This document shows, in pieces, positions 12,250-22,270 of a stretch of DNA of 64,000 nucleotides. The notes under the pieces were generated by a model. That model was not told the DNA's origin, searched no databases, and saw only the letters and a list, made by a program, of their open reading frames with translations. The position numbers and the translations under genes were made by a program. Origin of the DNA: Tyto alba (lineage: Eukaryota; Chordata; Aves; Strigiformes; Tytonidae); NCBI RefSeq assembly GCF_018691265.1, contig NW_024881316.1, positions 21,491,819 to 21,555,818 on the forward strand. The letters are read 5' to 3'. The first letter of the stretch is position 1. Every line of letters begins with the position of its first letter.

Positions 12250-12868
12250 TGTCCTGGTTTTGCCTGGGATAGAGTTTACTGGGTTTTTTTCCCTTCTTAG
12301 TAGCTAGAATAGTGCTATGTTTTGGATTCACTATGGTATTCAATGTGAGAAGTGTGTTGTTAATGTACTGATGTTTTTAGTTGTTGCTAAGAAATCAAGG
12401 ACTTTTCAACTTCTCATGTCCTGCTGGTATGCAGGTACACAAAAAGCTGGAGGGAGAGCATAGCCATAACAATGGACCCAAATTGGCCAATGGAATATTC
12501 CATATCATCTAACATCATGCTCAGTATATAGACAAGAGTTGATCAGGACACTCCACTTGGATTTTTGGGTTAATGGTTTCAGGATTCTCTGTTTTCTGGG
12601 ATCACTAAACAGGAATAGTCTGGGCATCAGTCAGCAGGTGGTGATCAATCACATTGTGCATTACCCATCTGTTTTTCCTGCTACTACTATTATAATTATT
12701 GTTATAATTTTTATTTCATTTTATTTCAATTATTAAACTGTTTTTATCTCAACCTAAAAGTCTCTTTACCCTTACCCCTCCAATTCTCTCCCCCATTCCC
12801 CAGGGGTCAGGAAGGGTGAGCGAGCAGGTGCGTGGTGTTTGACTGCCAGCTGGGTTTAAACCATGAAA
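12250..12868 (+). mobile_element. Solo LTR, ERVL-type, plus orientation
   Basis: A 619-bp LTR runs from TGTCCTGGTTTTGCCTGGG to AAACCATGAAA. The flanking 5-mers ATGGA (12245-12249) and ATGCA (12869-12873) differ at one base, consistent with an aged 5-bp target duplication. Promoter-like parts are in the right order: a CCAAT box at 12487-12491, TATATA at 12525-12530, then a polyadenylation signal ATTAAA at 12732-12737 followed by a T-rich tract. There is no second LTR or internal retroviral sequence, so this is a recombination remnant. It is the same family as the shortened copy at 4377-4658. Confidence 0.85.
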
Positions 12869-14676
12869 ATGCATGTTTACTTTTTAAGTGGAAACATCTA
12901 TAGACACATCTACATTTAAGTACAAATTTGCACCATCTGCCTGCATTGAAACTGTTAAAGCATTTACAGACACTTTCAAGGCTATCAAATTTATCTATGA
13001 CTATTTAATGTACCCTTCATGCACAGTGGAGGTTATCCACATCTGCTTTGTTTCTATGAGTCATAAAATTATAATCAAATAATCTTCACAGTTATATATA
13101 GTAGTAACAAAAATGTACTAATTTGTCACTGCGAAAGTCAGAATGAAACATAAATTTTATAAGATTAAGAAAGATTATTAGACAGAAATCTTATTCAAAC
13201 TGATTGTTTGTGCTACATGTGGAATAGAGGAGAGCAAGGAAGAAATTTTTTTTATCACTGTATGGAAATCTGACATATAAATTGGCCTGCTGTTCCTTCA
13301 TGCTTTTGAATACTGATACAATGAGTGATTTTATAAGATGCTATGGATTTACCAGATAGATCATCTGCTTGCCAAAACAAATTAAGAATTTGATTGAAAC
13401 AAGCATAGATGTGTCTAAATAATTGAAAACCCCTCAATTTAACCTCTTCAATTTTAAACACTGAATGATTTAAACTACTTGTAAGGAAAGTATTTTCAGT
13501 TTCTGTATCTGCATTTCTGCCTCCTTCTCTCTTGCACATCTTATTGTTTCCAAATATCATAAATGAATTTAATAGAATTGATAGAAACCACAGATAATGT
13601 AAGCTGCTTCAAGTTCTGTATAAATAACTAGCCAGGCAGACGAGAGAGACAAATTAACCATCTTGTCTGGGGAAAAGTGTGAAATGACCACATGATTACT
13701 GAGCACTAGAGAAGTTACTACGATTTGCCTACATGTGCCCCAGTTGCAGGAGAACCTTCAGTCAGAAATTATATCATGATGATATGTTGTCAGAGATGCA
13801 TGTCTTTCAAGGATGACACTGTGCATAGAGGTCCAGTTATGTAGGATCCTTCTAGGTTAGTTAAGTTAGCTGTATTTCTTCACATAGCCCATTAGTTCAT
13901 TACAACATAAGTGAAAATAAAATGAACCCAGGCCTGGTTTCAGCATATTTTATATCACACTTCAGGAATGCATTTAATTCATATAATTATTGCAGTAAAA
14001 GAAATGCATTATTTCTTGCCTTTTTTACAGACCACTGAATGTGAACATTTTTAGTTTATTATTTAGAAGGATATTTCAGGCTTCTTATGAATTGTTAGTC
14101 TTGATAAAAAATAAAAAGTGAATGCCAGGTCCAATTTGAAACTGCCACCACATTTTTTCTTTTTTAAGAGTTATCTGTGAACTTAAAATATTAACAAGGT
14201 GCTATATAAAGATTTGGTAATGGTGGGCCACAAATACTGAGCTTCAGGATTCAATAAGAAGGAACATTAACTTGACCATCAAAACAAACCATAGGTTTTT
14301 AGACACCTAAGTCCACTATACAAAGTTTTCTGTATAACTACATGCTAATAGAAGGTGATTAGTTTAGCCACCTTTTATTACTGGTGACAATACTATATTT
14401 GATACTCTGTAATTACAAATCTCAGGGGAAATTATCGATAATCTGTAATACGAAATCAGAGTCAAAATATCATTTAGTTAAAATGTAAGATATAGAACTA
14501 TACTATTAAATCAGTTAAGCAATATTTTCCACATGGTTACATTTGCTTTCAAAAGTACGGACAGCTTAATAGAAGCAAACTACATTTTAGAATCAAAAGA
14601 AAGCAATAATTTGAACTAACGTGACTATGAAATGCAAATTGGCTTCAAAAATGACTTTTTTAAAATTCTCTTTCAG
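12869..14676 (+). other. Intronic DNA, end of the 7.2-kb EYS-like intron
   Basis: AT-rich sequence leading to the acceptor TTCTCTTTCAG at 14676. An open frame of 101 codons on the minus strand (13258-13560) shows no domain and lies in low-complexity AT-rich DNA; I regard it as chance. Confidence 0.55.
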
Positions 14677-14929
14677 GGACGAAGCTGTGAGTTTAATTAC
14701 AATGATTGCCTTATACAGTCCTGCTCCACTGGGTTTCTTTGTGTTGATGGAATAAATAATATCACCTGTTTACCTGCTGTCCCCCAAAGCAAGAAAACTG
14801 TTACTGAAGTGGTAGAAGTGTTTCCTGCTGAGATTTTAGACAATGACCTTCCATCAGCCCTGGCTGTGTCTATGGAACTTTGGTCTAAACATGCTTCTCT
14901 TGATCTTCATACAGGAGAGTTGTCCCAAG
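14677..14929 (+). CDS. EYS: EYS-like exon: EGF end, half EGF and spacer start (probable human exon 25 equivalent)
   Basis: Internal exon of 253 bp with a strong acceptor (TTCTCTTTCAG) and donor (GTAAGC). It is entered in phase 0, continuous with the exon at 7384-7508, and left in phase 1. It supplies the last cysteine of the previous EGF (GRSCEF) and then a module beginning NYNDC with four cysteines (NDC, QSC, FLC, ITC). The last two EGF cysteines are missing. An N-glycosylation sequon (NIT) sits in this half module. The remaining 50 or so residues are cysteine-free and acidic/hydroxyl-rich, as expected at the start of the EYS spacer. The frame is fully open. Splice phases agree with my unverified recollection of human exon 25. 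Confidence 0.78.
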
Positions 14930-16389
14930 GTAAGCAGAAAAAGCTTCTGAGTAGTTCGTATATCAAACTTCTTTCCTTGCTAATGCTTTTTAAATGGTAA
15001 GAATATTCAAAATATATTAATTTTCTTCTTAAGAATGTTGTTTTTTACTTCCTGTACTACATTCTATTCTTTTGCTTTAATCCTTCATCTTCTCCTAATT
15101 GCATTTATATGTAACTGTAAAATTGTTCTTTTTCTCTAGAAAGAATTTTTCCCAGCATGTTACACATCCAGTAAGGAAAGCTGCACTTTATCTTATCTTG
15201 GTTTTCATTTTGCTTTGATAGTGTACTATTTCATATGCCTCATATTGTGTTCAGCAATCTCTGAACCTAATGCCAATCTTCCCTTCTTCCTTATCTAGTC
15301 ATCAGCAGGAAGATAATTTGCCTTATTCCAGGGGGACTTTGGTTTTCCTTTCCTAGTTCACATGTTTTTCAAGTGCTACCTTTTCTGTGCATCTAGGTGG
15401 GGGTTTTTTTAATTAAAAATATCTGGAACAAGTCTCTTAACATCTCTGCCATTCTAACTGTTTATAACGATGTTTTGGGAAGCCAAAAAATTGCCTATCC
15501 TGTTATTTTTTAAACATTTGATGAAAAGTCAATGCTAACAGAAGTGCAGCATTTTGTTTTGAAGATTGTGCTTTCATTGTGGCCTCTTCATTTTACTAAA
15601 GCTAGTATTACACAAATAGCATGTGTATAAGGCATCTTCTTTACAGTTAGTTTCAGAATTTTTTGCTTATGTACTCCATCAAAGTAATTACTTGTATAGG
15701 AAATAAGACAGGAGTCCTGGTTTTCAATCTGGGTAAATGAGTTATTATTGAACATTTGCTTTCTGTACATACTAGTCTTTTGGGGATATACCTAAGCTTT
15801 TGTTGCATTCTTAATAGGTAATATTCCTTCTTGATGTAAGTAATGACACTGAGTGAAATGCGGTTAGTAAATGCAGTTACATATTTTATCTTCCAAAATA
15901 TCATGTCAGCTAGTTTGCTGATGTTCTCAATGGGTAACATTTGTAATTCACTTGATACTGATTCACACTAGCAGTTTTATTCAGAAAATGTAATACTTTT
16001 GTTCTGAGAAGTGCCACTTGTTCTGATGCTGGCCCTCATACAGAATATGAATAATGGGAAGGTTTGTATTTACTCAACTCCTGAGGTCACTAAAATTGTT
16101 TGTAGAACTTTTATTAAGAATATGATTTGCAGAATTGTGCTTGTCTGCTATATAATACTTTGGTAAGAATGAATGTGATTTTGGTGGCCATGTAATTTAC
16201 TACAGACAGTCCAGGGCCAAAGTTTGTTGGGTTTTTTTGTTTGGTTGGTTGGTTTGTTTTTTTGTTTGTTTGTTTGTTTTTGTTTGTTTGTTTGTTTGTT
16301 TTGTTTTGTTTTTTATTTTATCTTTTTTTTGTTGTTGTTGGTTTTGATTTTTTCCTACACTTTTATCCTTAAAAGTCTGAAAAAGGCAG
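14930..16389 (+). other. EYS-like intron between exon 25- and exon 26-like sequences
   Basis: This 1.46-kb intron runs from the donor GTAAGC to a weak candidate acceptor (AAAAGGCAG, ending at 16389). Its last 170 bases include a T/G-rich simple repeat (about 16228-16335). About 20 purine-rich bases separate the pyrimidine tract from the AG, so the acceptor may be damaged, or the true site may lie elsewhere nearby. Confidence 0.55.
16228..16335 (+). repeat. (TTTG)n / T-rich low-complexity tract
   Basis: Runs of TTTG, TTGG and poly-T just upstream of the spacer-exon remnant. Any apparent coding through it is low-complexity Phe/Leu/Val/Cys and not meaningful. Confidence 0.9.
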
Positions 16390-18453
16390 ATATTTTCAAC
16401 TGTGGGATAGTTTTGACCACTCTTTTGGCTAAGCTGAGCTATGAGCTGGGAGGACTAATTGCCCCTGGAGAGTCTTCAACAGTATTCAGGGTAGCAACCT
16501 CAACAGATGTTCTCTCTTCACACTTTCTTAGTTCTGCTGTTCAGCTCTCAGTAAAACTAAAGTTTAATATCACACCTGTACCATATGTGGTTACTGATAG
16601 TTCCACAGTTTTAAGGTCAGTACCTCTTCTCCATTATAATTATGATACAGTCTCATTTATCACTAGTTCCTTAATGACACTTTCTGTTTTCCCTACATGG
16701 GTTTCATCATTAGAGCAGCACCAGACTGTTGCTTTATCTGCCACAGACATGAGTTCAGTAATTAGTAACATACCAGGGGTTGAAATAGAATTAAATATCA
16801 AGTCATTACTCTCCAGTGGATTACAGTTTACAACTGATTCTACAAGTGCAGCTTCAGTTCTCTCTAGGTTGCCTTGAAAGGGCCCTTAAGAATTTTCAGG
16901 TGTCTTTTCAGCATTGGAAGAGCAGCAGAGATTACAAAGTCCTTCAACAATTTATTATTCCCTTACTAAGACATATATTTAAAAACAGATATCTTTCCTT
17001 TGTTTGTTAGTTAGTCATGAAACTCAAATGCAAACATCTTTTCCTGGTGAATGTCTGGCTATTACTGCTTCAGCCATGAGCCAAAGACTCACAAACATCA
17101 AATCACAGTCTGATGATTCTCTAAGTGAATTAAGCCAAATATGTGCAACATGTTCTATGACTGGAATAAAACCAATGAATTCTCAGACCAAGTTCTGCAT
17201 AGCAAACAATCCCCATTTTATGAGATGTTTTGGATAAACTCAGTGATATTAACCAGCTGGTACACACTAATGGGAGCTACTGCTATTACTTATGGGTATT
17301 TATTTTCTCCATCTAGCAAAATAACATCATCAGTGGAGTTCACAGTACTGTCATCCTTGCATCCCACTACAGAAAATACATGCATATCTCTGATTGATAC
17401 AACTGTCTGTTCTGCCTTTTCCTTCACAAGAATCAGATACTCATTTTTCATGTTTTGATTCATATTACATATTTTTCCTTCAAAGACCATCTCTTTATAA
17501 TAATGATTTTCATCACTTACATCTTTTAAAGAGGCAAATATAGACTTGACAAAATGATTGACTACTATTTAGCAGCTGACAACAGAGGAAATTCAACAGT
17601 TACTGGAAACAAAGCTTCATGATCCAGTTATGGAGATATGTCATTCCTTAAATCAGGGTACTTTTTTAAATGTTCAGCTGAATAGTGTATCTCAATAACT
17701 ACTTTTAACCCACATAGTAAACAGTCATTCTGAGTTCAAAACACATCTACTAATAAATTCAGGTGAGACTCTTAAAATATTTTCAAAAACAATCTGGTCA
17801 GGTATTCTTGATGTGTATTTTCTTCCTACAAAAACTTCAGGTATAGACTTACTGACAGATACCCTGAAAAGGTGTCATTATTTGAATCTTCTAGTGATGA
17901 ATTCTCTTACCTGGTTTTATCTGCACAAGCCTCATTTGGGCAAACAGAAATTTGTGAAATGTTAGTGACAAAGCATTTATCTTTACATACCTGTTATCCT
18001 ACTTTCAGTTCTGCCTTACAAGAACATTAGCAATATTGTACTGAAATATGAGATGAGCAGACACTACTGATATGCATGATAAGGAACTCCTCATGAAACT
18101 AAATAATGTGTTGCCTAGACTTCACAGTATATCTGCAGTGGATTCAGTTTCTGGCCTTTATCAGCTGATATTGTCTGTTGAGTTTCTTATTTCTCTTCAG
18201 ACAACTTTTTGAGGTGGTAGGGTGTTTTTCTACAAAGACTAAAGTGTCTGTCGAGGTTGTCAGGTGCTTGAAAGAGTTTTATTGTAATCAGGCAGCAGCC
18301 TGTTCAATGGATATGGCACCTGCTGATGTACCCGACACAGATGGTTATTCTTCATGTTTTGCTACGTAGGCTATTAGATCAATATAGAAGCAGGTTGGAG
18401 GAAGCTATAATGCTGGCAGGCAATCAGCAGCTGAAGAGTTTCACTTCAATACA
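16390..18453 (+). pseudogene. EYS: Decayed EYS-like spacer exon (probable human exon 26 equivalent)
   Basis: The first 161 codons (16392-16874) follow in frame from the previous exon. They are Ser/Thr/Val-rich with few cysteines (for example APGESSTVFRVATSTDV), typical of a mucin-like spacer. Stops then occur at 16875-16877 (TGA), 16887-16889 (TAA) and 16980-16982 (TAA). The same frame reopens at 16983-17234. Coding-like text then jumps to another frame (about 17214-17455), continues there with stops (17573-17695 and 17699-17870), shifts again (17872-18027, with FESSSDEFSYLVLSAQ), and again (18072-18209 and 18178-18366). At least seven open pieces in three frames span about 2 kb, close to the size of this exon in human EYS as I recall it. 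The right edge is uncertain; a possible donor GTAAAG lies at 18454. Many scattered errors argue for true decay rather than a few assembly mistakes. Confidence 0.65.
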
Positions 18454-19018
18454 GTAAAGTTTTCAGTATTTCGGGTGTAGCTTTTATCATACTTACATAT
18501 AAATTCAGGTGGTATCTCTATGGTTACAGCACAGGAATATGATCATTAACATTTTTGAATGTAAAATAAGTACGGAGAAAAATATATTTTTAACTCCTGA
18601 GAGAATATTTTTTACATATAATATAATTAACTTGCCACTTCTCATTCCAAAATGAGATAGATGATGGCTACATTTTTTTAAAACAGTATTTTTGTAGGAA
18701 TATTACAACTCTTTCAGATATAATGTCAGGGAATTAAAAGAACACATAAAATCCTTTGAGTCCTAGAATTAAATATTAAGGAATATTGATTGGTTTGGAC
18801 TATATTTTTATACTGTACTTTTAGAAAAATATTTTCTACAAAATGAATACCCATCCAGCCATGGAGAGTCTTTCTTACTTTTACTGCTTTTTATTCTTTG
18901 CTCAGGGGTTTGTGTAGGAAAAAATGGGTTTATTTCATTGCTTTAAATCACATAGAAAAATTAAAAAGGATTCTAGACTACAGAAGTTAGTCATAAGTTT
19001 ACCAGAACACAAGTAAAA

Positions 19019-19049
<31 letters not shown>

Positions 19050-20884
19050 GGTATGGAATAGCAGTTTTCCTGTGAGTTCTTATCCATGTAGATTTCATTC
19101 ACAGTATGCATACATAAGTACACAGATCTAATCCTTTCTGCCAGAAATGCCTCCTGATACTGTGCCTGGACTCATGAGGTCAAGCTGTCTGAGCATACCA
19201 CTGTGGATTCCCAACTGATCAAGATATGAATCAACATGGAAATAAATCTCAAGCTCCACATCCAGTGGATAACTACTGGCTGAAAAAAGTTGCTTCAGAA
19301 CAAGCAAATAAAAAACAGATCTTAGGTTTTAACAAAATCTATTAATCTCTTCTTTCTTCCTTAGTCTTTGATACACTCAATGTGAAGTATATTTGCATGG
19401 ATTATGCTATACACTTTCTAAGTGTGTCTTTCAATGCCTGTGACTTGTCTGGCACCAAATAAACTCTTCGGGGTCCATATTAATCCTACTTACTGGTATA
19501 TACAATAACAAGACCCCTAAAAGTCACCAAGGTCATACTATTGCATACCAAAATTTAGTGGAACACCATCTGCTTCCCCTTTGAAAGTGGGAGGCCCAAA
19601 TATACCAAAAAGAATAGAGTTGAAACATACTTTCCTTTCACCTTTCCTGTAAAGGCATCAGAGAGATTTATCTCCTAGTCCTCCCTCTTACAGGGATTGC
19701 CTTAGAAAGCAGAAAAGAGCTTTAGATCTACTTGAGTGGAACATCACTTGGGAGTTAAAGGAAATGGATTACTGCCATGATTCCAGTATCCCAGTGTTCA
19801 AAATACATGAACACACATAAGTTGAGGCACACAGAAGGAGACCTAAAAGGCAATATCTGTCAATATGTTACTTTCCATGGATGGATCTTTTTCTTTGTGT
19901 TGGAAAGAATAGATGAGGAAGAACAGTGCATCCTCAAAAATAATACTTGCCATTGTGTTGATGCATAGCAAATCTATGCCTTGTTTAATGGAAGAAATAG
20001 GACTATTATGAAACCAAATGAGAAATGCTCTTGGATGAATAAGTTCCTTAATACACTGGGCTATCCATAGCAAAAGAAATGTGACAAGCTGTTAAACCTG
20101 CTGAACACTTCTGTTCTTACTGTACTTGGTGTATTTATTAATAGCCCATATTACTAAAACTTGGGGGAAAAAGACTGCTGATCCACCACTGATAACTTGC
20201 ACTCTGGAGAAGATGGATACTACATACTTTTCATATATTTTAGTATTGTTATTCTCATCTGACAGTGAGTTCATACATTACAGCAAGTTCTGAGAGAGTT
20301 TAAATTAGTAGGGGCCTCTAGAAAAGGACTATGAGAGATAGCATCTGTTTGGAGAAAAGTATATTCTTTGATCTGTTACCTTGGTATGCATTTCAACTAC
20401 TATACCATTGTTTGTGGCAAATAATGTTTTGTGAATAAATCTGTTGTGAGAAAAATACATTTTTATAGGAAAGCTTTCACGGGACCAGATGGAATGATCT
20501 AAGTTCTTCATCACACAGAAATGTCTGTTAGCACTCTGCAAAGTTCTATACGCATGATTAATATCCCTACCCATAGTATGACCCTGTTCATGTTGATGAA
20601 AATATTCTCCTGATCACAATTATAATAGCAGAAGAGCTTTCATCTGAGTTTTGAAAGCTCTTCAACATGAAGACAGTCGAAGAAATTTTCTTTAGAGGTA
20701 GTTTCCACAGGTATCCAAAGATCTATGAAGACATATAATGATTTGTTCACTTGGTACCTCTGTTCTAGATTATGGAGCTCAAACATATTCTACTACCAGT
20801 TTGAAAAATAAGCTCACTTTTAAAAATGCAGGACTATTTGGGGAAATTTTGTCTGCACGTTTACAGACCATTCTGTAATAATGA
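18454..20884 (+). other. Start of the long EYS-like intron
   Basis: AT-rich sequence with a 29-base T run at 19021-19049. The block 19140-19330 is somewhat less AT-rich but carries no recognised feature. No laminin-G-like exon was seen. Confidence 0.5.
19021..19049 (+). repeat. Poly-T run of 29
   Basis: Uninterrupted T homopolymer with no polyadenylation signal on the minus strand near it, so it is not an obvious retrocopy tail. Confidence 0.95.
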
Positions 20885-22270
20885 CTTCCATAGAGGCTAT
20901 CCAGCAGCAGAAATAAGACTAGGGAAAATGCAAGACTTTTGCTGAATGAGGCAGGGAACCTAATGACAATGGACACAGAAAAGGCCAAGGTACTTGGTGC
21001 CTTCTTTGGCTCATTCTTTACAGGTAAGATTGGCCTTTGTGAATCCCTGAGACCAGTGAGAAATTCTGGAGCAAGGAATATATCCTCGAGGAGGATGAGG
21101 TGAAGGAACATTTAATAAAAATGGGCATACACAGGTCTGTTGGACCTGATACAATGATGATCCCATAAACACTGAGGGAGCTGGCTGAAGTCATTGTGAG
21201 AAAACTCCTGATAACCTTTGAAAGGTCACAGTGATCAGGAGGGTTTTATGGTGACTGGAAGAAAGCAATTGTCACTCCTGTCTTCAGGAAGGGCAAGAAG
21301 GAAGATCCAGGGAACTACAAGTGAGTCAGCCTCACCTGAATTCCTGTAAAGCCAATGGAGCAACAACACAACTAGAAGGAAAAAGAGTGTGATTATGTGT
21401 TATTATAGTTGACATGGAGCTATAAAGGGGATATAGTGCTTTACTAACCCAATAGCCCTCTGTGAAGATATGACTGGCTTGGTGGATGAGAGCATTGGAT
21501 ATTGTCTATCTTGACTTCAGTGAGGCTTTCAACACTATATGTCATAGTCTTCACAGACCAGCTGACAAACTGTGGACTAGATGAGTGGACAGTGGGATGG
21601 ACCGAAAACTGGCTGAACTGCCAAAGGGCTGTGTTTGGTCAAAGAGCATCCTGGGCTACAGTAGGGAAGGTTTTGAAATTAGGTCAAGGGAGCTGATTCT
21701 TTACCTTTGTAAATCACTGGTGAGACCATATATGGAGTCTTCTGTCCATTTCTGGCCCCAGTAAAGGAATGACATGGACTTACTCAAGTGAGTCCAGGAA
21801 AAGGCCATGAAGATGATGAAGGGATTGTAGCATCTCATATATGAGGAGTTTCTGAGGGAGTTTGGAATTCTTAGCCTTAAGAACAGAAGCCTCATGAGTT
21901 GATCTTACCTTATCAGAGGGACCTTATAAATACAGAACCAGAGATTTCCAAATTGTGTCCACAGACAGGACAAGTGACACTGACACAAATTGAAATGCAG
22001 GAAATTATTAATTTTTGTTCCTTTGTTTTTGTTTCTGTTTTGGTTTGTTTTTGTTTTGTATTTTTTTTTTTTTTTTTTACAGTGTTAAGGAAGATAAGCA
22101 TTGAAACAGGTTGCCCAGAAAGATTGTGGCCTTTCCATCCTTGGAGATATCCAGAACTGAATTGGACAATGTCTTGAGCTGTTGTAGCTGACCCTGCTGT
22201 GAGCAGATGGGGTTGGATTAGATGATCTCCAGAGGTCCCTTCCAACCAGTTGTTCTGTGATTCTGTGAGA
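20885..22270 (+). mobile_element. CR1 LINE fragment with internal deletions
   Basis: Diverged CR1 sequence on the plus strand. It starts in the region upstream of the RT core (NEAGNLMTMDTEKAKVLGAFF), passes the RT segment ([17 protein letters not shown], then DEWTVGWTENWLNC), skips part of the palm, and continues through the C-terminal domain (about 21700-21900) into the 3' UTR. It ends with the classic CR1 tail near 22200-22266 (GTTCTGTGATTCTGTGAG). A T-rich tract lies inside at 22020-22080. Numerous stops and deletions; inactive and fairly old. Confidence 0.88.

Noticed and set aside
13255..13560. 101-codon minus-strand frame in the EYS-like intron
   Set aside because: AT-rich, no domain, no splice support.
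16224..16389. Start of a 217-codon frame at 16224
   Set aside because: Its first 55 residues are translated T/G-rich simple repeat and begin at TTG; only the part from 16390 resembles the EYS spacer.
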